From positions 1-24,982 of the IMG/VR virus record IMGVR_UViG_3300008459_000357: a stretch of DNA of 24,982 bases; one strand, given 5' to 3'. The notes beneath the pieces are model-generated. The model searched no databases. It was not told where the DNA came from and saw only the letters and a program-made list of their open reading frames with translations. Position numbers and translations under genes: made by a program. This stretch comes from a virus. Below are positions 17,361-23,327 of this stretch, piece by piece; the first letter of the stretch is position 1, and each line of letters begins with the position of its first letter.

Positions 17361-18059
17361 ATGAGTAATACAGGATATAAAGCATACGCAGATTTAGAGC
17401 AATATTATTTAGATAATGGTATTGCTACTGGCGTCACTAAAACTAATAGTATTAGTGATCCTGACTACGTTGCTCCTGTATGGGATCCATTTTATTGTCC
17501 TTTACCATCAATTACTCCATCTATAACAACAACACCAAGTGCGACTCCAACAGTTACACCTACTGTTACACCATCAACAACACCTACACCTACACCTACT
17601 CAAACACCAGTTTCTGCTACACCAACACCTACTGTAACAACAACTGTAACACCAACACCTACTAACACACCAACTAATACACCTACTCAAACACCTACAC
17701 CAACACCAACTCCAACTCCAACAGTGGGTACTACTATAGAAGTAACAGGATTTAGCGCTGGTTTACAACCATGTATTGGAGGTTCTTGTGATGATTATAT
17801 GTCATATACTGTTTATTTAAGTACTACAACACCAGTTGATGTTCAGTATACTTTAAGAGTACAATTACAATTCTATGGTGGACCTGTATATTACCAATAC
17901 TTTAGTGGTACTATCCCAGCAGGATATAGTTATGACTATGATAATAACACTCCATGTGATGGAGGAGGTTCTTATATAGGATGTGGATATACTGTATTAA
18001 GTGCTTGTATTGATTATATTGACGCAACTGTAACAATAGACCCTGGTTATCAATGTTAA
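17361..18059 (+). CDS. Short modular tail adhesin with Thr/Pro linker
   Basis: 232 residues. A short N-terminal domain (1-48; [20 protein letters not shown], ending [10 protein letters not shown]) leads into a Thr/Pro repeat at about 49-122. A C-terminal Cys-containing beta domain follows (123-232; [20 protein letters not shown], ending DPGYQC). The tip differs from those of the neighbouring adhesins while the linker is nearly the same, including a 57-base block shared with the gene at 18064. It is separated from the upstream adhesin by 16 bases and from the downstream one by 4. The likely role is an alternative receptor-binding or accessory fibre protein; it could also be a decoration protein. 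Confidence 0.65.
   Translation: MSNTGYKAYADLEQYYLDNGIATGVTKTNSISDPDYVAPVWDPFYCPLPSITPSITTTPSATPTVTPTVTPSTTPTPTPTQTPVSATPTPTVTTTVTPTPTNTPTNTPTQTPTPTPTPTPTVGTTIEVTGFSAGLQPCIGGSCDDYMSYTVYLSTTTPVDVQYTLRVQLQFYGGPVYYQYFSGTIPAGYSYDYDNNTPCDGGGSYIGCGYTVLSACIDYIDATVTIDPGYQC
17505..17725 (+). repeat. Thr/Pro-coding repeat in the second adhesin
   Basis: About 220 bases of ACACCT/ACACCA/ACTCCA units encoding TPT, TPTVT and TPTQTP. It contains the 57-base block (17601-17657) that recurs at 18607-18663. The +3 frame through it is open only because the repeat lacks stops, and should not be read as a gene. Confidence 0.8.
17601..17657 (+). repeat. 57-base direct repeat, copy 1 (copy 2 at 18607-18663)
   Basis: Bases 17601-17657 match 18607-18663 with one difference (position 17640 A, 18646 C). 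The first 39 bases are identical. Both encode the same linker peptide ([13 protein letters not shown]). Synonymous codons are free to vary in the rest of the linkers, so near-identity here points to recent duplication or recombination between the two genes. Confidence 0.85.
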
Positions 18060-18063
18060 AATT

Positions 18064-18993
18064 ATGGGAATAAATAGAATATTAAATACTAACATTACTA
18101 ATATAAAGTTTAAGAATAGTCTTACAACTTATGAAAACTTTATCAAATGTACTGTTAAGGACTATGAGTTTAATTTAAGCTATAATCCCACATTATTATC
18201 AGGATCACAAGGTTTATTAACTCCATATAGTGCCTCAAACGGTGGTGACATATTCTATATCAACTCAGAAACTAATTACGGTACATTAAAAGATTTCGCT
18301 ACTGGTTCTACTTCAGGATCAGATTTTTCACCATATGTTGGATCAATAGGATTATATAATGATTCTGGTGATTTATTAGCTATAGGTAAAATGGCAGCCC
18401 CAATGCCTATAGCAGCTAACACAGACATGACTTTCTTGGTTAAGTATGATACTAAATGGGAAAATAAACCATTCTTTACTCCACCACCATCATGGACTGC
18501 TACACCAAGTGTAACACCATCATTTACACCATCGATATCTGTTACTGCTACACCTTCAGTTACTCCATCAGTAACAGCAACTGTTACACCAACACCTACA
18601 CCAACACAAACACCAGTTTCTGCTACACCAACACCTACTGTAACACCAACTGTAACACCAACATCAACAACAACCCCTACACCTACCCCATCTAGAACTC
18701 CAAGCGCTACACCTCCAGCTGTAGTTTATACTTATGCGGGTGGATCTAGTTTTTGGGCTACTGATACTTTAGCTTGTACTAATAAAACTTGTGCTAGACC
18801 TTGGTATAGAACAGCTCCAACATTTGCTAATGGTCAAATAGTTTATGATGACTCTGCTTGTACAACACCATATAATGGAGGAGGTAATTGGGTAGCTATA
18901 TCTACTACAACAGGTACATACTGTGGTGGCAGTTGGAGAGCAATTCAAATTGATACTAATGGTGTTATCTTAGCTAGTACAGCTTGTCCATAA
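18064..18993 (+). CDS. Modular tail adhesin: GDLLA module, Thr/Pro linker, Cys-containing tip
   Basis: 309 residues. Residues 27-131 are the module shared with the C-terminus of the protein at 14771 ([18 protein letters not shown]). A Thr/Pro linker occupies about 140-218. The last 90 residues form a tip domain with [40 protein letters not shown] and the ending TACP. Small domains of this look, 'VY.....TTPYNGG..W..I', occur in surface proteins and phages of Bacteroidota as far as I recall. The gene is the last of the adhesin triplet; its stop is followed directly by a TATTTATA element. It probably forms a fibre or tip for receptor recognition. The tip assignment is from pattern only. Confidence 0.65.
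   Translation: MGINRILNTNITNIKFKNSLTTYENFIKCTVKDYEFNLSYNPTLLSGSQGLLTPYSASNGGDIFYINSETNYGTLKDFATGSTSGSDFSPYVGSIGLYNDSGDLLAIGKMAAPMPIAANTDMTFLVKYDTKWENKPFFTPPPSWTATPSVTPSFTPSISVTATPSVTPSVTATVTPTPTPTQTPVSATPTPTVTPTVTPTSTTTPTPTPSRTPSATPPAVVYTYAGGSSFWATDTLACTNKTCARPWYRTAPTFANGQIVYDDSACTTPYNGGGNWVAISTTTGTYCGGSWRAIQIDTNGVILASTACP
18499..18712 (+). repeat. Thr/Pro-coding repeat in the third adhesin
   Basis: About 215 bases of Thr/Pro/Ser/Val codons forming the linker between the GDLLA module and the tip. It includes copy 2 (18607-18663) of the 57-base block found in the second adhesin. Confidence 0.8.
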
Positions 18994-19001
18994 TATTTAT
19001 A
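18994..19001 (+). promoter_or_regulatory. TATTTATA element, candidate promoter
   Basis: TATTTATA starts immediately after the TAA of the third adhesin and ends 14 bases before the ATG at 19016. It stands where the structural genes give way to the endonuclease and replication genes, so it may start a new unit. Confidence 0.42.
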
Positions 19002-19015
19002 TAAAATAATTTGTT

Positions 19016-19450
19016 ATGCTAAAATGGAAAACATGGGATGTAATTGATCCCACAAAATATTACGGTTTTGTTTATAAAATAACTAATAAAATCAATGGTA
19101 AGTTTTATATCGGTAAAAAAGTTTACTGGAATAATAAGAAACACAAACTTACTAAAAAACAACTAGCCGAACTTCCCCCAACTCCAGGTCGTAAACCAAC
19201 TCATGAAGTAGTTCAAGTTGAGAGCGATTGGAAAACATATTGGGGTTCTAATAAACAGCTTTTAGCTGACATTAAAGAGTTCGGAGCTGAAAATTTCGAT
19301 TGTTGGATATACGTCCAATGTAAAACTAAAAAACAACTTACATACTACGAGATGCAATATCAATGTAGTGAACAAGTACTTATTGGGAAAGACAGATCAT
19401 ATAACGATAACATATTAGGTAAGTTTTTTACCAAAGATTTGGTAGACTAG
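19016..19450 (+). CDS. GIY-YIG family endonuclease (homing type)
   Basis: 144 residues, a stand-alone GIY-YIG nuclease domain. The two signature strands are GFVYKITN (residues 17-24) and FYIGKK (30-35). The candidate metal-binding Glu is E112 in TYYEMQY, and the candidate Asn is near residues 130-132 (YNDNILGK). The segment SDWKTYWGSNKQLLADIKEF is shared with T4-like phage GIY-YIG proteins as I recall them. The usual catalytic Arg after YIG is not obvious; Lys residues stand there. No DNA-targeting C-terminal domain is present, so it resembles free-standing Seg-type enzymes. It stands between the adhesin and replication genes, a common place for inserted homing endonucleases. It could instead act in host DNA breakdown. 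Confidence 0.75.
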   Translation: MLKWKTWDVIDPTKYYGFVYKITNKINGKFYIGKKVYWNNKKHKLTKKQLAELPPTPGRKPTHEVVQVESDWKTYWGSNKQLLADIKEFGAENFDCWIYVQCKTKKQLTYYEMQYQCSEQVLIGKDRSYNDNILGKFFTKDLVD

Positions 19451-19474
19451 AATATCATCGTTATATTATTCGTT

Positions 19475-20410
19475 ATGATTAATAAGGCCCTAGTAAATAC
19501 TGTTACTTCTGTATTAGGAAGAGGTAAAGAAACTAGTAATAACAATTACGCGTTTAGTTGCCCTTTTTGTAATCATCATAAACCTAAACTAGAAGTAAAC
19601 ATGGTGCCAAATAAGAAAAATGAAAATTTCTGGCACTGTTGGGTATGTAATGCCAAAGGTAAAACGTTATTAGGACTATTTAAAAAAATAAAAGTAACTC
19701 CTGACAAAATATCCGAGCTAAAATCTATACTCGGTTTTACAACTAAAGAAGAAGTAGAATCAACAGTTGTAAAAGTATCACTTCCTAAAGAATATAAACC
19801 ACTAATTAACTTATCTCGTACAGATATTATGGCTAAACACGCTTTAATGTATTTAAAAAAACGAGGTATTAGTAAGGCAGATATACTTAAGTATAATATA
19901 GGTTATTGTGAAGAAGGCAGGTATGCAGGTAGAGTTATAGTACCATCATATAATGCTGATGGTGAATTAAATTATTTTATTGCTCGAGATTTAAATCCAG
20001 ACTCAAAGAAAAAATATGATGCTCCTAAATGTAATAAAAATGAAATTATAGGATTAGAATATTTTGTAAACTGGAACGTACCAGTTATATTATGTGAAGG
20101 AATATTTGATGCTATTGCTATTAAACGTAACGCAATACCATTATTAGGTAAAACAATACCTAAAGCACTAATGATGAAGTTAGTACAAAACAATGTTAAA
20201 ACAGTATACGTGTCTTTAGATAGGGACGCCTTAAAAGATGCTCTTAAATATGCAGAAGAATTACTCAACTTAGGTAAAGACGTTTATCTGATTGACTTAA
20301 ACGATAAAGACCCTTCAGAAATGGGCTTCGAAAAATTCACCAAATTAGTTCATGAAGCCGATCAACTCACACTAGGTGAACTAATTTATAAAAAACTAGA
20401 ATTAGCATGA
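19475..20410 (+). CDS. DnaG-type DNA primase (T4 gp61-like role)
   Basis: 311 residues. A zinc ribbon lies at the N-terminus: C29-P-F-C32 and C55-W-V-C58, the CHC2-type four-Cys version. The primase core follows, with GRVIVPSYNADGELNYFIAR (residues 152-171). The Toprim motifs are VILCEGIFDA (E208, D212) and SLDRDA (D249, D251), which bind the catalytic Mg2+. The protein is shorter than cellular DnaG and has no helicase-binding C-terminal domain or fused helicase, as expected for a phage primase working with a separate helicase. It would make RNA primers for lagging-strand synthesis. Its stop overlaps the start of the nuclease gene (ATGA), implying coupled translation. Confidence 0.9.
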   Translation: MINKALVNTVTSVLGRGKETSNNNYAFSCPFCNHHKPKLEVNMVPNKKNENFWHCWVCNAKGKTLLGLFKKIKVTPDKISELKSILGFTTKEEVESTVVKVSLPKEYKPLINLSRTDIMAKHALMYLKKRGISKADILKYNIGYCEEGRYAGRVIVPSYNADGELNYFIARDLNPDSKKKYDAPKCNKNEIIGLEYFVNWNVPVILCEGIFDAIAIKRNAIPLLGKTIPKALMMKLVQNNVKTVYVSLDRDALKDALKYAEELLNLGKDVYLIDLNDKDPSEMGFEKFTKLVHEADQLTLGELIYKKLELA

Positions 20411-21186
20411 GTATAGATAAACACTCAAACATTATTCACGATCCTAAAATTAAAAGAATTGTAGAATATAGTGCCGACAACAAACAAGTAAATGTTTTAG
20501 ATCAAAGATTTTATAGACGAGATGGTAAATATTATCCTTCTATTACTAGTATCTTAAATTACTTTCCTAAAAATCAATTTTTCCATAACTGGCTTAAAGA
20601 TGTAGGACATAATAGTGATATTATAGCCGCTAAAGCAGCAGCTGAAGGTACTCAAGTACACAATGCATGTGAAGAACTTATGTTAGGTAAAGAAGTAACA
20701 TGGATGAATGAAGATGGAAAAGTAAATTATTCACTTGATGTATGGAAAATGATTTTAAAGTTTGCTGATTTTTGGAAACAAACAAAACCAGAATTAGTAA
20801 CAACTGAATATCATTTATTTTCAGATGAGTATCAGTATGCAGGTACAACAGATATTATTTGCCGTATAGATGGTAAATTATGGTTAATAGATATTAAAAC
20901 ATCTAATTCAGTTCATACATCATATAATTTACAATTAGCTGCTTATGCTAAAGCTTGGAATGAAACACATAATGAACCTGTAGAAGGAATAGGTATTTTG
21001 TGGTTAAAAGCAAGTACACGTGGTGAAAAAAAAGATAAAATACAAGGTAAAGGATGGGAACTTAAAGTCATAGATGATATTGATTCTAATTTTGAAATGT
21101 TTCTTAAAATATACGATGTATATAAACTTGAAAATCCTGACGCAAAACCGAGTACAGAAACTTTACCTATATCTGTGAAGATCTAA
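20407..21186 (+). CDS. PD-(D/E)XK (RecB/Cas4-like) nuclease
   Basis: 259 residues. The nuclease motifs appear in order: GTQVHNACEELM (H85), E134, YAGTTDIICRID (D149), WLIDIKTSN (D162 and K164), and the QLAAYAKAW motif (Q176, Y180). This is the RecB/Cas4-like exonuclease arrangement. No iron-sulphur cysteine cluster is visible, which argues against a true Cas4. The gene overlaps the primase stop by four bases, so it probably serves phage DNA replication, recombination or end processing; degradation of host DNA is another option. The start ATG at 20407 is supported by the ATGA junction. Downstream, the gene ends at the first TGACCGC element. Confidence 0.82.
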   Translation: MSIDKHSNIIHDPKIKRIVEYSADNKQVNVLDQRFYRRDGKYYPSITSILNYFPKNQFFHNWLKDVGHNSDIIAAKAAAEGTQVHNACEELMLGKEVTWMNEDGKVNYSLDVWKMILKFADFWKQTKPELVTTEYHLFSDEYQYAGTTDIICRIDGKLWLIDIKTSNSVHTSYNLQLAAYAKAWNETHNEPVEGIGILWLKASTRGEKKDKIQGKGWELKVIDDIDSNFEMFLKIYDVYKLENPDAKPSTETLPISVKI

Positions 21187-21228
21187 GCTAGACTGACCGC
21201 GACTCCATTCGTATCTTTATTATATAAG
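21183..21228 (+). promoter_or_regulatory. TGACCGC promoter-like element, copy 1
   Basis: The stretch from the stop of the nuclease gene, ctaagctagactgaccgc, recurs with few changes at 21431, after the next gene. CTGACC at 21193-21198 could be a -35 box, with the AT-rich TTTATTATATAA at 21216-21227 as the -10 region. The ATG at 21242 follows 14 bases later. Such an arrangement would give the small genes their own promoter, different from TATTTATA. Confidence 0.4.
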
Positions 21229-21241
21229 AAAATTGAAAGAT

Positions 21242-21433
21242 ATGAATACACAAGAATTAATGAATAAGGAAGTTTTAACCGCTGAAGAGCGTGATTTTTT
21301 AAACTCAACCAATCCGGAATGGGTTAAGGAGTATTTATTTCATAATTCATGGAATAATACATATCTTAATTTAGACGTATATTCAGAAGTTGAACATCAT
21401 GAACGTCAATACAGAATGGAAATTGGTTTCTAA
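21242..21433 (+). CDS. Small hypothetical protein
   Basis: 63 residues from the ATG at 21242; the TTG three codons upstream is a less likely start. Acidic, helical N-terminal half (LTAEERDFLNSTNPEWVKEY) and a Tyr/His-rich C-terminus. No signal peptide, membrane segment or motif that I recognise. It stands alone between two copies of the TGACCGC element, so it is probably transcribed from its own promoter. Small genes in such positions in T4-like phages often take over host functions early in infection; there is no direct evidence for that here. Confidence 0.65.
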   Translation: MNTQELMNKEVLTAEERDFLNSTNPEWVKEYLFHNSWNNTYLNLDVYSEVEHHERQYRMEIGF

Positions 21434-21477
21434 GTTAGATTGACCGCAATTCATTTACTATATTTAATATATAAATA
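21431..21477 (+). promoter_or_regulatory. TGACCGC promoter-like element, copy 2
   Basis: ctaagttagattgaccgc (21430-21447) repeats copy 1 with C/T exchanges. TTGACC at 21440-21445 is a near-consensus sigma70 -35 box, and TATTTAATAT at 21461-21470 a possible -10 region. The exact T4 late box TATAAATA also occurs at 21470-21477, 6 bases before the ATG at 21484, though at that distance it may be chance. AAAGG just before the ATG is the only Shine-Dalgarno-like string noticed in the window. Confidence 0.42.
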
Positions 21478-21483
21478 AAGGTT

Positions 21484-21645
21484 ATGAGATACGTAGTTAA
21501 ATTATTCACTGAAGGTCAAATCAAAAATGTATTTTCCACTAATGATGCTGATAAAGCATATCAAAAGGAACGTGAATTAAGACAAATTTATGGAGTAGAT
21601 AATGTTTGGACTGCAGACGCGGTAATTGAAATATTAGTAGGTTAA
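21484..21645 (+). CDS. Small hypothetical protein (53 aa)
   Basis: Reading from the ATG at 21484 gives 53 residues (MRYVVKLFTEGQIKNVFSTN onward) and a TAA at 21643-21645. The alternating strand-helix-strand look (YVVKLF, then DADKAYQKERELRQIYG, then WTADAVIEIL) suggests a compact single-domain protein. No family recognised. It follows copy 2 of the TGACCGC element, and the next gene begins 10 bases later, so the two are probably co-transcribed. Confidence 0.6.
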   Translation: MRYVVKLFTEGQIKNVFSTNDADKAYQKERELRQIYGVDNVWTADAVIEILVG

Positions 21646-21655
21646 AAATAAAAAT

Positions 21656-21817
21656 ATGCAAGTAAAAGAATCAAAAACTAATAGTCACTTTTATGTGAGT
21701 TTAGTTAAATCAGGAGTTAGAATTGCAGCTGGTATTATGTTATGTCTAGGTGACATTTGGGAAGCCGGTGCATTATTGATAATTGCCGAAATATTAGGTA
21801 TTATTGAAGAACTATAA
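21656..21817 (+). CDS. Small putative membrane protein (53 aa)
   Basis: Reading from the ATG at 21656 gives 53 residues and a TAA at 21815-21817. After a polar N-terminus (MQVKESKTNS) the sequence is mostly hydrophobic (VRIAAGIMLCLGDIWEAGAL, then LIIAEILGII), compatible with one or two short membrane segments broken by DIWE. No lipobox or cleavable signal peptide. It could be a membrane-acting phage protein, such as a holin-like or superinfection-related factor, but the sequence does not decide this. It lies 10 bases after the previous small gene and 10 before the AT-hook gene. Confidence 0.55.
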   Translation: MQVKESKTNSHFYVSLVKSGVRIAAGIMLCLGDIWEAGALLIIAEILGIIEEL

Positions 21818-21827
21818 AAAATAATTT

Positions 21828-22304
21828 ATGAAAGTAATTGAAATCGAAGCAAAAGTTGCTAATCGTAAAGCATACGAAATTGAAGCTGATGAGCAAGAAT
21901 ACCTAAACTTTAGTGCAGGTGTTGAAGTACTCCCAGCTCAATATTTCGATAATGATTACGGATGTAAGTTCTATTATAGAAAACGTCATGAGCCAGGTAC
22001 AACACATTGGGCTGATGGTGGTTATGAATGTGTAGAAGAAAATGGCGCTATACGTGCGTTTCATTTAGACTCACTTATTGTCCACCCACGTTACTTTAAA
22101 AAGAAAGCAAAAGCTGCTCAAAAAGCTAAAACAGGTGGTAAACGTGGTCGTCCAAAAATGGACCCATCACTTAAAAAAGCACCTGTAGTTTATGTTAAAA
22201 CTGGTGGTAAGCGTGGTCGTCCTAAAATGGATCCGTCACTTAAAAAGTCAACAGTGTATGTTAAGACTGGTGGTAAACGTGGGCGCCCAAGAAAGGATGC
22301 TTAA
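21828..22304 (+). CDS. AT-hook DNA-binding protein with three tandem AT-hooks
   Basis: 158 residues. An N-terminal domain of about 95 residues (acidic, with HWADGGYECVEENGAIRAFH) of unknown family is followed by a Lys/Ala segment and three AT-hook repeats: GGKRGRPK at 103-110 and 126-133, and GGKRGRPR at 148-155. The R-G-R-P core inserts in the minor groove of AT-rich DNA. The repeats are spaced 23 and 22 residues apart by MDPSLKK and a short YVKT strand. In this AT-rich genome it may coat or condense phage DNA, act as a transcription regulator, or target host DNA. It belongs to the small-gene block after the TGACCGC elements and is followed immediately by a TATTTAT element. The AT-hooks are clear; the role is inferred. 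Confidence 0.75.
   Translation: MKVIEIEAKVANRKAYEIEADEQEYLNFSAGVEVLPAQYFDNDYGCKFYYRKRHEPGTTHWADGGYECVEENGAIRAFHLDSLIVHPRYFKKKAKAAQKAKTGGKRGRPKMDPSLKKAPVVYVKTGGKRGRPKMDPSLKKSTVYVKTGGKRGRPRKDA
22128..22304 (+). repeat. Tandem AT-hook coding repeat (2 full units and a partial third)
   Basis: Units start at 22128 (69 bases), 22197 (66 bases) and 22263 (partial, to the stop). Each codes for KTGGKRGRPKMDPSLKK plus a short spacer, the third stopping after the hook. Several synonymous differences between units show that the duplication is not very recent or that the protein is under selection. Such a repeat can gain or lose hooks by slippage. Confidence 0.85.
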
Positions 22305-22312
22305 TATTTATC
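22305..22312 (+). promoter_or_regulatory. TATTTATC, variant of the TATTTATA element
   Basis: TATTTATC follows directly on the TAA of the AT-hook gene (TAATATTTAT, as at 18991) and ends 21 bases before the ATG at 22334. It differs from the other copies only in the last base. It is a candidate promoter for the kinase/multidomain unit. Confidence 0.35.
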
Positions 22313-22333
22313 GGTAGTAAATACTCTATAAAA

Positions 22334-22564
22334 ATGAAAAAATCTCAATTAAAAGCAATTATTCGTGAAGAAGTTCAATCAGTAATGAAAGAACGATACA
22401 CTGAGGAAGGATACGTTGAAATGATGGGTCCTGAATTTGATCAAGCTGTCAAAATGATAGAAAAAGCTTGGTATAACTGGAAAAGTGCACCTATGACTAG
22501 TCCAAAAGACAAATTACCAGCTAAACAAGATTTATTGAATTACTTTAGTATGATATTAGATTAG
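22334..22564 (+). CDS. Small IREEVQ protein
   Basis: 76 residues. The N-terminus KKSQLKAIIREEVQSVMKE is a charged amphipathic helix sharing IREEVQ.V with the protein at 4301, although the rest is unrelated. The remainder (YVEMMGPEFDQAVKMIEKAW, then LPAKQDLLNYFSMILD) is helical and acidic. In marine and freshwater phages, as I recall, such N-termini head many otherwise unrelated small proteins. It may be a targeting or packaging signal, or only a favoured helix. The TAG stop is one base before the kinase start, so it is translated with the kinase. Function unknown. Confidence 0.6.
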   Translation: MKKSQLKAIIREEVQSVMKERYTEEGYVEMMGPEFDQAVKMIEKAWYNWKSAPMTSPKDKLPAKQDLLNYFSMILD

Positions 22565-22565
22565 T

Positions 22566-23327
22566 ATGAAGATTAGAATTAAAGAAGCACAACGTGTACC
22601 TAAAGCGATATTTTTAGCTGGTCCCGCGGGAGCTGGTAAGTCGTTTGTTGCTAAATCTTTACCTATTTCTACTTTTCATGTTATAAATGTCGATGATACT
22701 TATGAAGAATTGCTTAAAGCATCTGGATTAGGTATGAAACAAAAGGATTTTGATCCTGAACAATTATCTCAAGCGGCTAAATTAATGGGTCAAGCCCAAA
22801 AAGCAACTAAAGAAAAATACGCTAAGGCACTTGAAAATTTACATGACATCATTATTGATGGAACTGGTGCTGCATCTCGTCCTTTACTTAAGAAAAAGGC
22901 AGAATTAGAGGCTTTAGGATACGAAACAATGATGTTAATGATTTATGTTTCACCAATTACTTCACTTGAACGTAATGTTAGCAGAGGAGAAAGTGGTGGT
23001 CGCTCATTAATGCCTAGTATTGTTTTAAGAACATGGAGAGATATTAATAAAAATATAAACACATATAAACAAGCATTTGGTGATAATTTTATTTTAATAA
23101 ATAATGATCCAAAGAATGCTAATAAAAGTTTTGATGTGGAAGATATTAAACGTAGATTTTTTGACACATCTAAAGCTAAAGGTAAACCAAAATCACCTGA
23201 AGAATTAGCTAAGTTAAAAGCAGACAGAGAAGAATTAAATAAAGATATTAAATTAGCATTAACATTAGAACCTAAATTCACACCAGCTGATACTGCTAAA
23301 TCAAAAATACAATCATTTATTAGATGA
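22566..23327 (+). CDS. P-loop kinase (zeta-toxin/PNK-like)
   Basis: 253 residues. The Walker A motif is GPAGAGKS at residues 19-26 (K25, S26), preceded by the strand AIFLA. DIIIDGTGA (about residues 96-104) is the usual Walker B-like strand of the AAA_33/zeta-toxin/polynucleotide-kinase group, and RNVSRGESGGRS (about 138-149) supplies the Arg-rich lid. The substrate cannot be told from the sequence: nucleic-acid 5' ends, nucleosides and UDP-sugars are all used in this superfamily. The Lys-rich C-terminus (about 205-253) is an extra helical tail. The stop overlaps the next start (ATGA), so the kinase and the nucleotidyltransferase-containing protein are made together. The P-loop is encoded by an unusually GC-rich palindrome, TCCCGCGGGA at 22622-22631. 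Confidence 0.78.
   Translation: MKIRIKEAQRVPKAIFLAGPAGAGKSFVAKSLPISTFHVINVDDTYEELLKASGLGMKQKDFDPEQLSQAAKLMGQAQKATKEKYAKALENLHDIIIDGTGAASRPLLKKKAELEALGYETMMLMIYVSPITSLERNVSRGESGGRSLMPSIVLRTWRDINKNINTYKQAFGDNFILINNDPKNANKSFDVEDIKRRFFDTSKAKGKPKSPEELAKLKADREELNKDIKLALTLEPKFTPADTAKSKIQSFIR

Noticed and set aside
17480-17665. Plus-strand frame rich in Tyr/Asn/Cys over the second adhesin linker
   Set aside because: Out-of-frame reading of the Thr/Pro repeat, fully inside a convincing gene.
18492-18695. Plus-strand frame rich in Tyr/Asn/Cys over the third adhesin linker
   Set aside because: Same artefact of the repeat as in the second adhesin.
18499-18712. CRISPR-like repeat array in the Thr/Pro regions
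   Set aside because: Repeats are short, degenerate, in frame and without unique spacers of constant length; they encode protein linkers.
19972-20268. Minus-strand open frame of 98 codons opposite the primase
   Set aside because: Covers the Toprim motifs of the primase on the other strand; no independent support.
20407-21186. Cas4 assignment for the PD-(D/E)XK nuclease
   Set aside because: No iron-sulphur cysteines and no CRISPR genes nearby; the primase coupling points to replication or recombination.
22943-23281. Minus-strand open frame of 112 codons opposite the kinase gene
   Set aside because: Lies entirely within the P-loop kinase gene, which has clear motifs; composition looks like an antisense shadow.
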